In this document: in pieces, positions 15,392 through 23,334 of the stretch | Position numbering within the stretch: the stretch's first letter is position 1 | Layout: every line of letters begins with the position of its first letter | From: a virus | Virus record (IMG/VR): IMGVR_UViG_3300017752_000154 | Coordinates: 1-24,660 of that record | Reading direction: 5' to 3' (one strand) | Length of the DNA stretch: 24,660 nucleotides | The notes under the pieces: model-generated | The model's input: the letters and a program-made list of their open reading frames with translations, nothing else | The model's database searches: none | Told to the model about the DNA's origin: nothing | Translations under genes and position numbers: made by a program

Positions 15392-16155
15392 TCATGCCCT
15401 CTTTGATTTGGATGGCCATCAACAGGTTCTCCATTCGTTCCATCGTTAATCCACATCTGTGGCATATTACCAATTTTAAATCCATTACGCCAATCACGAT
15501 AATCAATGTACCATCTACTCTTCGGTACTGCTTGAAGAAGTTTATGCTGCCTCTCGAGCTGATTCATTTTTATTTCTAGATCGGTGTATTGGCCTTCATA
15601 ATGATACATGCCGGTGTACGTGATAGAATTAACTAATGAATATGCTTGTCTATGATATATAGGTATTCTTAACGTCCTACAAAGATGATCAATAGTCCAT
15701 ATAGATCTTAAATTATGATTTAAGGTTTTTTCATCAATATAAAACCAATCATCACTATATGGCCAAACAGCATCTTCAAACGATGCATCGGCTTCTCCCG
15801 GAACAGGTCCATCAGGTCCGGGTTCTAATTTTCGTTTTTCATGATATGCTAGCGTTTCTCTTTGATGCCATAACGTACCGACGTCGAATAGATTGCACCT
15901 ATCACCGGATGTCCACAAGATCATAACTACAATATCACGATCTTTATTATCCATCACAGCATCCATTAAGGCACCGCTGATATAGTCATTTCCCATGCCT
16001 TTTTTAGCAACATTTATTAAATCACAGTTTAATTGACTAGCTACGAGTTCTGGCCACGTCTTGATATTACGGCTTTTATAAACACTATAGTTGCTATCTG
16101 AGTGGCTACATCCGCCGGTAATTAAAAGACGTTTACGTTGTATTTTTTCATCCAT
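15328..16155 (-). CDS. SGNH-hydrolase-like protein B (first of the tandem array)
   Basis: A 275-residue paralog with block I TGGCSHSDSN (Ser17), block III KKGMGNDYI (Asn56) and block V VDGHPNQRGH (His248, with Asp two rather than three residues before it). The signature KDRDIVVMILWTS lies near residue 72. I chose ATG 16155 (MDEKIQRKRL) over a TTG at 16173. Either start overlaps the carbamoyltransferase gene, by 34 bases for the ATG. The ribosome binding site is not clear-cut, so translation may depend on coupling to the upstream gene. Its neighbour suggests a shared substrate that is carbamoylated and O-acylated, but that is inference. Confidence 0.85.
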   Translation of the reverse strand: MDEKIQRKRLLITGGCSHSDSNYSVYKSRNIKTWPELVASQLNCDLINVAKKGMGNDYISGALMDAVMDNKDRDIVVMILWTSGDRCNLFDVGTLWHQRETLAYHEKRKLEPGPDGPVPGEADASFEDAVWPYSDDWFYIDEKTLNHNLRSIWTIDHLCRTLRIPIYHRQAYSLVNSITYTGMYHYEGQYTDLEIKMNQLERQHKLLQAVPKSRWYIDYRDWRNGFKIGNMPQMWINDGTNGEPVDGHPNQRGHEWIAKDFLSLQDAALQNQRSI

Positions 16156-17444
16156 TCTTCTGCGTGTTCCCAACTATCAACCATTGGTTCTCCTTTAATA
16201 TTGAGACTTGTATTCAATAACATCGGACAACCAGTAATATCAGTAAATTCTTCAAGGATCTTTCGAATCTGAGATCCATAAGTCTTTTGTCTGACTATTT
16301 GTACTCTTGCCGTCCCATCCACATGAGTGACGGACTTATAATCATGTTTAGCTTTTGCCACAAATTGCATGTATTCATTCATTGGTCCTTCAAAAAACTG
16401 CTCGGCACATTCTTCCAAGATGGCCGGTGCAAAGGGTCTAAATTTTTGTCTTCTTTTGATTTCGTTGACCGTGTCTTTAACATCGCGACGGGGGTCAGCA
16501 AGAAGGCTACGATTACCAAGGGCGCGAGGGCCAAACTCAGCACGACCGTTAGCCACGCCACACACACCGTGCTCAGCAATATATCGAGCAATCTCACGAG
16601 GATTAATTTCATTTTCGATATTAGTTCCAAGATAAGGTCCCTCCCAATCTAATTTATCTTCGTAAAAAGCAGCTACTGCTCCAAGAGATGAACCGGCATA
16701 TCCGGGATTTGGCATGATCCATATATTCTTTCCTTCGATTCTAGAATTGGCTACACAATTCAAAGCGCAGCCACCCATCAGTACTAGATTTTCGTGATGG
16801 CAATACTCTTTAACAAGATTCAATAATTGCTTTTCATAGAATACTTGAATTGATGCAGCAATATCTTCTGGTCTTCCGTTAGGCAGTTCAATTCCTTTAT
16901 GACAATTGGTATCCATAAGATAGTCGAAGTCATATAGTGGTTCGCCATAGGCAGCTAAACCCATGACAATATATTCTTCTTCCATAGGCTTATAACCAAG
17001 AGCAGCAGTCACGGCAGAATACGCTAGACCAATACTTTTTGGGTATTTCATTTCCCATGTTTTGGTCAACACTCGATCTCGCATAGTGTATGCAGCGCCA
17101 GTCTCCATTTCACCAATAGCATCGACACAAAGAATATCACAGTCTTCAAATGAAGAAGTAGACCAGCCAGCCCATGCATGAGTGTCGTAGTGGTTATAGT
17201 CAGTATCTGTTTCGATATTTTCTTGTTGATGTTCTTGACCAGCAATTGCGTTTCGACTACGAACACGATACTTATTCTCGTGTCCTACAACAATGTCAGC
17301 TTCTGGAAGAAGATCTTTGTTTAACCACTTATCATTTTTTACTCGAGTATGTCTCTCAACATGATGAGCTTCTACAATTGTAGCTGCTTCAACCAATGTC
17401 CATGCTGCGTCGTGTGAACCTTCACTAATACCTAAAATCCGCAT
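16122..17444 (-). CDS. Carbamoyltransferase of the NodU/CmcH/TobZ family
   Basis: Family members transfer a carbamoyl group from carbamoyl phosphate, through carbamoyl-AMP, to a hydroxyl of a sugar or antibiotic. The product has 440 residues. The N-terminal half carries GISEGSHDAA near residue 5, the His-rich YNHYDTHAWAG near 83 and LMGGCALNCVAN near 222. The C-terminal half carries FGPRALGNRSLLADPR near 304, KFRPFAPAIL near 334 and LLNTSLNIKGEP near 409, all hallmarks of the family. Characterised members have about 550-600 residues, so this is a compact form. It starts within the end of the upstream glycosyltransferase-like gene (13-base overlap). The likely acceptor is a sugar made by the same cassette. 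Confidence 0.93.
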   Translation of the reverse strand: MRILGISEGSHDAAWTLVEAATIVEAHHVERHTRVKNDKWLNKDLLPEADIVVGHENKYRVRSRNAIAGQEHQQENIETDTDYNHYDTHAWAGWSTSSFEDCDILCVDAIGEMETGAAYTMRDRVLTKTWEMKYPKSIGLAYSAVTAALGYKPMEEEYIVMGLAAYGEPLYDFDYLMDTNCHKGIELPNGRPEDIAASIQVFYEKQLLNLVKEYCHHENLVLMGGCALNCVANSRIEGKNIWIMPNPGYAGSSLGAVAAFYEDKLDWEGPYLGTNIENEINPREIARYIAEHGVCGVANGRAEFGPRALGNRSLLADPRRDVKDTVNEIKRRQKFRPFAPAILEECAEQFFEGPMNEYMQFVAKAKHDYKSVTHVDGTARVQIVRQKTYGSQIRKILEEFTDITGCPMLLNTSLNIKGEPMVDSWEHAEEWMKKYNVNVF

Positions 17445-18079
17445 AGTCTGTCATCCCAATGTTTTTTATCAAAAGCAAGCCGAGCTTCTGTTACAGCGCC
17501 ATAGTGTATAAAGTACGCCGGTTGTTTCCAGTCATGATACTCTTCACCGTTTCGATTCCATTCCCATTTGAGTCCAGTCACACCAATATCGTATTCCATC
17601 CAACAACTCTGAATAAAATGTTCGTCATGCCACATTAAATCTCTTTTTGTGTTTAACTGAAGAAGTTCGTTTAACATAGGTTGGACTAACTCAATAGTTT
17701 GTTTATCCCATAAAACAACACCACCGTTTATTCGTGACATTAAACCTAAATGTTTTGGCGAACCTCTAAGAGCAAGCTGTGAATGCCGATATTCATTAAA
17801 TATATCTATCTCTGTATCTGGTGGAATAATTATGTCTGTGTCAAGAGCTAAGACTTTGTCATATCCTGTTTCCATAAGACATTGAAGCTTTTCAGAATGT
17901 ACACTTGGTAAATGGTTAAATTTTCTATTTGAGACAAACTTATAATCAGCACCTATTCGTTGAGCATAATTTGAAACAGTACGAATAGAATACGGAACAA
18001 TCTGCACCCCGAGTGTATCTCGTTCATCACCATGAAACAAAGGCTGTTCTTTAAAGAATTGAAAAATTAACTTTTTCAT
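17432..18079 (-). CDS. GT-A-fold glycosyltransferase-like protein (GT8-type)
   Basis: A 215-residue protein with features of nucleotide-sugar transferases: the N-terminal strand KKLIFQFFKE, the helix VPYSIRTVSNYAQRIGADYK, and a DxD metal-binding motif in VLALDTDIIIPP near residue 80. These are followed by RINGGVVLWDKQTIE near 120 and a terminal WEWNRNGEEYH and YFIHYGA, as in GT8-like enzymes where a late His helps bind metal. It is a paralog of the gene at 21,002-21,754. I chose the ATG at 18079 because GAAGAG lies seven bases before it; a GTG at 18094 would add five residues. It overlaps the radical SAM gene upstream by 29 bases. Sugar donor and acceptor are unknown. Confidence 0.82.
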   Translation of the reverse strand: MKKLIFQFFKEQPLFHGDERDTLGVQIVPYSIRTVSNYAQRIGADYKFVSNRKFNHLPSVHSEKLQCLMETGYDKVLALDTDIIIPPDTEIDIFNEYRHSQLALRGSPKHLGLMSRINGGVVLWDKQTIELVQPMLNELLQLNTKRDLMWHDEHFIQSCWMEYDIGVTGLKWEWNRNGEEYHDWKQPAYFIHYGAVTEARLAFDKKHWDDRLCGF

Positions 18080-18995
18080 TATCGTACTCTTCACATTTCT
18101 TGCAAGCTTCTAGAGGTTCATCGAATAATTCAGCAAAGAAACTACTTTGAAGAATGTTGTCGTATTCATCTGAATGCAAATTATTTTCAAGCTTTAACAT
18201 GCTTAATTCTTCAAACATTTTTGTATCTTTTTGAGTGGCTATCGAAGGCATGTAACAACATTGCCATATATTACCCCACGCATCAAGTTGAGCTCGTCTT
18301 TTATTTCTCCAACGACACGGGTGGTTATCTTCGTAGTCTTCAGGATATTCTAGACTTCTTGAACTCCAATTATACGATTCATCGAGCGGAATTCTTTTTG
18401 CAACGCTTTCTGAAAAGTTTTTATATTTCTTTTGATATATTTCTTCGTTGTATGATTCAACCATTACGAATGATTCGAATCCAATATCGCGAGCTAATTG
18501 ACTTGCAGTTTCAATTTCATGCTTATTGTGTTCGAACATAATATACTTCCATCTGGCTCTTCCTCCAGCTTGAATAAATGCTTCTGCATTATCTAAAACT
18601 TTTTCAGTGTCGACTCCACGTCTGTATAAATGATTTGTGGATAGACCATCGATTGCGAAGCTAACTCTTGCTGTGAATTTACTGAGTGTTTTAGCCAGCA
18701 GCTGCCACCATCCTTTATTTCTTGTGCCACCATTGGTTGAAATATCAATGACAACGTGCTCAGGAATAGAATCAATAAATTGAATACCATCAGGGTGCAT
18801 TGTAAAATCGCCATAAGCTCCATTAAAATATACTACTTCAATATCACTAAAGTTTATTTTTCTGAAGATGTTAAGTGGAAGATGTACTAGATCAACACAC
18901 GTTTCTCCTCCATCAATATTTCGTATACATCCACCACAATGGCTATTACAATACGTAGTAATATCAGCTTGTAATTGAGCTACTTTCATGTCCAT
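18051..18995 (-). CDS. Radical SAM/SPASM-like protein, third of the tandem trio (divergent)
   Basis: The 314-residue product has its radical SAM cluster motif at CNSHCGGC (Cys16, 20, 23). The place of the usual GGE motif is taken by FNGAYGDF near residue 57, aligned with GNxGDP in the two neighbouring paralogs. Other shared landmarks are STNGGTR near 86, FAIDGL near 113, YRRGV and FEHNKHEIE near 154. The C-terminal region has PCRWRN (Cys227), WGNIWQCCYMP (Cys246, 247) and ACKKC (Cys298, 301), consistent with an auxiliary iron-sulfur cluster. It overlaps the upstream paralog by ten bases; an ATG two codons later would reduce that to ATGA. Substrate unknown. Confidence 0.9.
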   Translation of the reverse strand: MDMKVAQLQADITTYCNSHCGGCIRNIDGGETCVDLVHLPLNIFRKINFSDIEVVYFNGAYGDFTMHPDGIQFIDSIPEHVVIDISTNGGTRNKGWWQLLAKTLSKFTARVSFAIDGLSTNHLYRRGVDTEKVLDNAEAFIQAGGRARWKYIMFEHNKHEIETASQLARDIGFESFVMVESYNEEIYQKKYKNFSESVAKRIPLDESYNWSSRSLEYPEDYEDNHPCRWRNKRRAQLDAWGNIWQCCYMPSIATQKDTKMFEELSMLKLENNLHSDEYDNILQSSFFAELFDEPLEACKKCEEYDNEKVNFSIL

Positions 18996-20050
18996 TGCGC
19001 TAAGAAGGGATCAAATCCTACATTACATTTTGTTCCACACGTTTTCATTCGCCCTTGACCAACACCATGAATATCCCAACTATTCTTAACTGTTGCAAAG
19101 AAGTCACCTTCCATAATGTTTTCAAGTGGAGTATAGTGAACGTTAATCTTTTCAAAACCTCCAGTTGACATAATCACTTTATATTCTTGTGAGTCTTCAA
19201 CTGGTCTCCACCATTTATAGACTTGGCCAGCTAACCAGCAACATGGAAAGACTAAACCTTCAGCCGAAACATAGATCTCATTTTTCTGCATACACTTAGG
19301 TTTGATCTCAGCAACATCAATAAAGTTGTCCATTGAACCAAACTTTTCTACGATCTTATCATAGTCCTCGTCAATAGCTTTATTTCTATATTTTGGATTC
19401 TTTGGAGGAGATAATCGCATAGAGTCTTGGCCACGAAAAACAGCTTGATGATCATCTTTCTTTTGTAGATTAGCTGTGTTAATGTATCGGCCTGACTTTT
19501 TAACTATAAAGTCTTTTACACCAATAATCTTAGAAAACATACGAGCTTGTTCAATTTGGTGTTCGTTATAGTTGAATACAAGAAATGTCCATTTAGCATG
19601 ACCACCAGCATCACAGAAGGCAGACATGTTTTCTTCAACATGATCCCACTTTACACCTTGGCGATAGAAGTGATTTGTATCTTGTAAGCCATCAACCGAA
19701 AAGTTGACAAAGTCTACAATAGGGGCTAGTCGTTCCCACCATTCAGGTTTACGAGCACCACCATTAGTAGTAACAAACATATGAATATCAGGACTACACT
19801 CACGTACATACTCCGCTATCTCTAACATTTCTGGAGCAAAGATTGGATCACCATGATTACCGCAGAAATAAAATGTTTCAAGTTGTGCCAAGAACTCTGG
19901 TGAAAAGGCTTTCTGAAAACCTTCCAAAGTCATTGACTCGTCTTTTAAATGTTGATTGACTTCTCCGCCATTCTTATTCCTATCACACATAGGACAAGAA
20001 GCCTGACACATTTGAGTTGGTTCGAAGTGTATCATTTTCACGTTATACAT
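18986..20050 (-). CDS. Radical SAM/SPASM-like protein, second of the tandem trio
   Basis: The 354-residue product has EPTQMCQASCPMCDR near the N-terminus (cluster Cys15, 19, 22), FYFCGNHGDPIFAPE near residue 60 in place of the GGE motif, TTNGGARKPEWW near 94 and VNFSVDGLQDTN near 115. Its C-terminal part has KCMQKNEIYV (Cys253), VFPCCW (Cys270, 271) and CGTKC (Cys338, 342), a layout like the SPASM auxiliary-cluster domain of peptide-modifying enzymes. It aligns with the next gene upstream with almost no gaps over the first 160 residues, so the two are recent duplicates. The start overlaps the upstream stop in ATGTATAA. What it modifies is unknown. Confidence 0.92.
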   Translation of the reverse strand: MYNVKMIHFEPTQMCQASCPMCDRNKNGGEVNQHLKDESMTLEGFQKAFSPEFLAQLETFYFCGNHGDPIFAPEMLEIAEYVRECSPDIHMFVTTNGGARKPEWWERLAPIVDFVNFSVDGLQDTNHFYRQGVKWDHVEENMSAFCDAGGHAKWTFLVFNYNEHQIEQARMFSKIIGVKDFIVKKSGRYINTANLQKKDDHQAVFRGQDSMRLSPPKNPKYRNKAIDEDYDKIVEKFGSMDNFIDVAEIKPKCMQKNEIYVSAEGLVFPCCWLAGQVYKWWRPVEDSQEYKVIMSTGGFEKINVHYTPLENIMEGDFFATVKNSWDIHGVGQGRMKTCGTKCNVGFDPFLAQWT

Positions 20051-21029
20051 ATTGCAGTTTTACCGTATCTTGTTTCATATTACATTTAGCCGAACAAACA
20101 AACGGCTTATCATCAGTATCCCATCGTTCAAAAATATTTTCAAACCATTCTACAGCTTTATTTATTCCGACTTCTTTAGCATTATTCTCTACAACTAAAG
20201 ATCGGATATCCAACCTTTCTTCCAAAGAAATATTTTGACTCGATACAGCCGACGTATGAGCCCAGCAACACGGAAAGACGTGTCCTGTAGCAGCCACGTA
20301 AATTTCTCTGTTTTTGACGCATTTCGGAGATATGGCAACATGTTCTCTGTCCTTTAAAGGGTTGTTCACTACTTCACTTTGGTATTTCTCTTGCTTTGGC
20401 GGCTTTAAGACTTCTCGCTGTTTTCCTCGCCAGTAAGTCTGCCATGCTGGTCTTTCTTTGTCATAACGATTCGTGGTTTTTGGACGGAATTCCACAAATC
20501 CAAGTTCTTTTGATAATTGTTCTGCCAATTCGATTTGATGTTCGTTGTGTTCAAAGACCAGATAGTCCCATTTTGCTTTTCCACCGGCATTGATAAACTC
20601 CTTCACATTGTTAATTATATTATACCATATTACGCCTTTTCTGTAAACCCCATTTGTGTCTTCAAGCCCATCTATTGAGAATGTAACATGACTTGTTAGA
20701 TTTGCTAGGTTCTTCCAAAACTCTGGCTTACGAGCTCCACCATTTGTATTCATAGACAGATAGATGTTTGGATTGGCTTCACGAAAATATTCAAAGATCT
20801 CGAGACAGTCAGGTGCTAACATCGGATCGCCGAGGTTACCACACATGTACATTTCATCTAGTTGTTGAATAAATTCTTTTGAAAAGATATTTTTTACATC
20901 TTGAATAGAAAGCGATGTGTTGTTTACACGATGATTCAACTCACCATCAAGCGTTACTCGGTCACACATTGGACACATTGCTTGACAAAGTTGAGTTGGT
21001 TCTAGGTGTACTTTTTTAATACTGTACAT
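20043..21029 (-). CDS. Radical SAM/SPASM-like protein, first of the tandem trio
   Basis: The 328-residue product has EPTQLCQAMCPMCDR with cluster Cys15, 19, 22, MYMCGNLGDPMLAPD near residue 60, NTNGGARKPEFW near 94, FSIDGLEDTN near 117 and FEHNEHQIE near 159. The C-terminal Cys set is KCVKNREIYV (Cys237), VFPCCW (Cys254, 255) and CSAKC (Cys312, 316). The gene after it is the closest relative. It begins 28 bases inside the upstream glycosyltransferase-like gene, without a strong ribosome binding site, so coupling is likely. Enzymes with this Cys layout often modify peptides or alcohol groups on carriers, but nothing here fixes the substrate. Confidence 0.92.
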   Translation of the reverse strand: MYSIKKVHLEPTQLCQAMCPMCDRVTLDGELNHRVNNTSLSIQDVKNIFSKEFIQQLDEMYMCGNLGDPMLAPDCLEIFEYFREANPNIYLSMNTNGGARKPEFWKNLANLTSHVTFSIDGLEDTNGVYRKGVIWYNIINNVKEFINAGGKAKWDYLVFEHNEHQIELAEQLSKELGFVEFRPKTTNRYDKERPAWQTYWRGKQREVLKPPKQEKYQSEVVNNPLKDREHVAISPKCVKNREIYVAATGHVFPCCWAHTSAVSSQNISLEERLDIRSLVVENNAKEVGINKAVEWFENIFERWDTDDKPFVCSAKCNMKQDTVKLQYV

Positions 21030-21754
21030 AGCATTTCATACAATGGTGTATCTTGTGGATCTGTTAAATGATAAAAATAAGCTTCAGGATCTTTCTTTAT
21101 CTCTGTGTCTGGAATGTAATTGAACGGTCTTGGCATCGTTGGATTAAAATCTTCTGGATTCTCAATTAAATATTTTAAAATATGAACCTGATCACTATAG
21201 TGTATTTCATGCGATGTTACCATTTCGTAGTTGTCGTCTCTATTTGAAATAAACCAATCATTTATTTTTTTAGCAGTCTTTTTATCTAACTTTACTACTC
21301 CGGAATTAGTAAACATTATTTTAGATTGCCCAAGAGATTCTTGTATTTTTTTAAGACTTTTTCCATTCAAGAAATGATTATCTGCGCTCATGTTAAGCGC
21401 ATAACAAAAATATCCAGTATTGTCTAGTGGAAATGGATGTTCGTCATTAACAACATATACGTCAGTATCAACTACAATAATATCATCGTATTTTTCTGAA
21501 AGATCTCCTAACCAATATAACCATTCAGAAGTAAAGTCTCTGTCATAGTATGGCTTATCATCTGGTGAGTTCGGATGAGGATCTGTAATTAAACAATAGT
21601 CATAACCATGTTTGTCTGCGTAATCTCTCACAGATTCAATACACGTGTCAATTACAAACTGAGTCTCTATCTTTAACCTAATATCAGGAACTCGAGGATT
21701 TTCTTTTTTATGATCAAACTCGAACTGAAATATAACTGTCTTATTTTTCTCCAT
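21002..21754 (-). CDS. GT-A-fold glycosyltransferase-like protein, paralog of the gene at 17,432
   Basis: The 250-residue product begins MEKNKTVIFQFEFDH, shows IESVRDYADKHGYDYCLITD near residue 40, a DxD motif in DIIVVDTDVYVV near 90, MFTNSGVVKLDKKTAKK near 155, HEIHYSDQVHILKYL near 180 and a final YFYHLTD. The same ordered landmarks (IFQF, DTD, N-G/S-GVV, late His) occur in the shorter gene at 17,432, so both belong to one family of nucleotide-sugar transferases. I chose ATG 21754 because the only earlier start is a GTG deep inside the PP-loop gene; the 14-base overlap is CATGGAGAAAAATAA. Donor and acceptor are unknown. Confidence 0.82.
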   Translation of the reverse strand: MEKNKTVIFQFEFDHKKENPRVPDIRLKIETQFVIDTCIESVRDYADKHGYDYCLITDPHPNSPDDKPYYDRDFTSEWLYWLGDLSEKYDDIIVVDTDVYVVNDEHPFPLDNTGYFCYALNMSADNHFLNGKSLKKIQESLGQSKIMFTNSGVVKLDKKTAKKINDWFISNRDDNYEMVTSHEIHYSDQVHILKYLIENPEDFNPTMPRPFNYIPDTEIKKDPEAYFYHLTDPQDTPLYEMLCTVLKKYT

Positions 21755-22472
21755 GCTTATTAAATGCCCAGTCTCTTTCCATACACCACCAGCATTCTCC
21801 ACACTCTTCTGAGAAACCTTTTGTCATATAATCCCATCCTTCACACGACCGAGTCAATGGAAGCAAGGTATTAGTTAAGTCATGTCTCCAGTATAGCTCT
21901 GCAATATGACCTTTGTGGTGTTGGACAAAAGGACAGCAGTGTAATATATTTCTAGCTTCATCGTCATCAACTTGAGGTTTTGATTCTCTGCATGTCCAAT
22001 CACGATGTTTTTCTCGGCATTCCCAAACTTCTTCACCGAACACGTCCGATGATCCCCAGTGTTTTTGGCCAATCTCTTCAGGTGGATTCGCAGTTACACC
22101 ATTAAAAACTTGAGTATATTCGCCAATTTGTTTTACCGTATCATCAATTAGATTTTCTTGGTAATCGACATAATTGTTCGCATTCTTACTATTTGGTTTA
22201 CCACCCGGATCTAAGCACATCATTGATTGTATAGGAGCAAACCTTACGTTAGCATATTTCCAGTGATCTTGCATCCAGTCATAGACTTGTTGAGCGTGAT
22301 AATTTTGCCAATTACGTACACCATGAACTACCGTAATTGGCCAAACAGTCAAAGGCTTTTTTACCTTAGTCCACTCATCGCAAATCATCCATAAGAGTAA
22401 AGCGCTATCGGCTCCACCTGACAATCTTATTATTACATTTTCTGTTTGTACTGGAATCTTAATCATAGACAT
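21741..22472 (-). CDS. PP-loop ATP pyrophosphatase with a QueC-like cysteine cluster
   Basis: The N-terminal SGGADS (residues 18-23) is the PP-loop that binds ATP in the N-type ATP pyrophosphatase family (QueC, TilS, PAPS reductase, asparagine synthetase). Such enzymes adenylate a carboxyl, carbonyl or sulfate group. The C-terminal pattern RSCEGWDY then ECGECWWCMERDWAF (SC...CGxCxxCxER..AF) closely matches the zinc-binding end of QueC, which makes preQ0 from a carboxylated deazaguanine. The middle does not look like standard QueC, and no other queuosine gene is in the window, so the substrate stays open; amidation of a sugar is an alternative. The ATG at 22472 has GAGAGG seven bases upstream. 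It overlaps the SGNH gene before it by 14 bases. Confidence 0.85.
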   Translation of the reverse strand: MSMIKIPVQTENVIIRLSGGADSALLLWMICDEWTKVKKPLTVWPITVVHGVRNWQNYHAQQVYDWMQDHWKYANVRFAPIQSMMCLDPGGKPNSKNANNYVDYQENLIDDTVKQIGEYTQVFNGVTANPPEEIGQKHWGSSDVFGEEVWECREKHRDWTCRESKPQVDDDEARNILHCCPFVQHHKGHIAELYWRHDLTNTLLPLTRSCEGWDYMTKGFSEECGECWWCMERDWAFNKHGEK

Positions 22473-23334
22473 ATATAGGCCTCTCAAATTTTTTCACGTT
22501 TAATGGTTCTACTTCTCTAGAAATAACAAAATTGTGTATGATATTTCCTAAATGCTCATGACCTTTAGCATTAGGGTGATGATCGTTTTTACTCACCATT
22601 AAATCTTGTTGTTTAACATAGTGGTGAGCATCCCAAGAAAAGCCAATATATTTTTTGCTTTCCAATAGTTTATTATACCATACACTTTCATTCTTAATTC
22701 TTGTAGATCCTTTTTCTATTTCTTTAATTTCAGACTCAAACTCATAAGTATGTTTTGAATGTGACGTCATTGCTCCAATAAAAGTCTCATCTGGCAGCGG
22801 AGTTATACTAGAAAAATGATAAAATTCTATTCCTCTTAAAGCACAATATTCTTCTAGAAGATACATAGTTCGTAGTGTATAATCTACTACTTTAAAGTAG
22901 ATATCAGATAAAGTGGTATCTCTTTCTCTTGACTCATCAATAGATTGAGATATTGTACTAGTAAGTTGTAGAGTTCGACTAAGATATTTTCGCATATCTG
23001 TAACGTTAACACCTTTATCTTTTACTTTCGATTCAAATCTTTGAATGAGCTCTTCTTCGCCTTCCAACATTCCGCTTGTAACATCAAACAAATTAATGCG
23101 TAAAACGTCAGACCAGTTAGCAATGACTACAATATCTCTATCACTGTACTTTTCAATTGCGTCAATTGCTTTATTGAAAATGTAATAATTAGACGCTCCA
23201 CCTTTCCCTAGATTAATGTGATCCCAGTCTGCCAATTCTGCAACATATTCTGGCCAGACCTTAGGAATGAACGAATATAATTTTGGATCAGTAAAACTAT
23301 CACCTACTGCAATAAGTAATTTTTTAGTAGACAT
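22459..23334 (-). CDS. SGNH-hydrolase-like protein A (separate from the tandem array)
   Basis: The sixth SGNH paralog, 291 residues, separated from the others by six genes. Block I is VGDSFTDPK (Ser13, true GDS form), block III GKGGASNYYI (Asn49) and block V NDHHPNAKGH (His253, with Asp two before it). The family signature SDRDIVVIANWSD lies near residue 66, followed by RINLFDV as in protein B. It ends PIYVYD, like proteins C and F. It overlaps the upstream radical SAM gene by 11 bases. No signal peptide or membrane segment is visible. Confidence 0.86.
   Translation of the reverse strand: MSTKKLLIAVGDSFTDPKLYSFIPKVWPEYVAELADWDHINLGKGGASNYYIFNKAIDAIEKYSDRDIVVIANWSDVLRINLFDVTSGMLEGEEELIQRFESKVKDKGVNVTDMRKYLSRTLQLTSTISQSIDESRERDTTLSDIYFKVVDYTLRTMYLLEEYCALRGIEFYHFSSITPLPDETFIGAMTSHSKHTYEFESEIKEIEKGSTRIKNESVWYNKLLESKKYIGFSWDAHHYVKQQDLMVSKNDHHPNAKGHEHLGNIIHNFVISREVEPLNVKKFERPIYVYD

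Noticed and set aside
16287-16652. Plus-strand frames opposite the carbamoyltransferase
   Set aside because: They lie antisense to the conserved FGPRALGNRS and KFRPFAP region; the products look like random translation.
20159-20166. Possible late promoter inside the cassette (AATAAATA)
   Set aside because: One mismatch at a conserved position and located inside coding sequence in AT-rich DNA; not enough to call.
20043-21029. QueE as the identity of one of the radical SAM genes, given the QueC-like neighbour
   Set aside because: QueE proteins are shorter (about 210-240 residues) and lack the C-terminal SPASM-type cysteines seen here.
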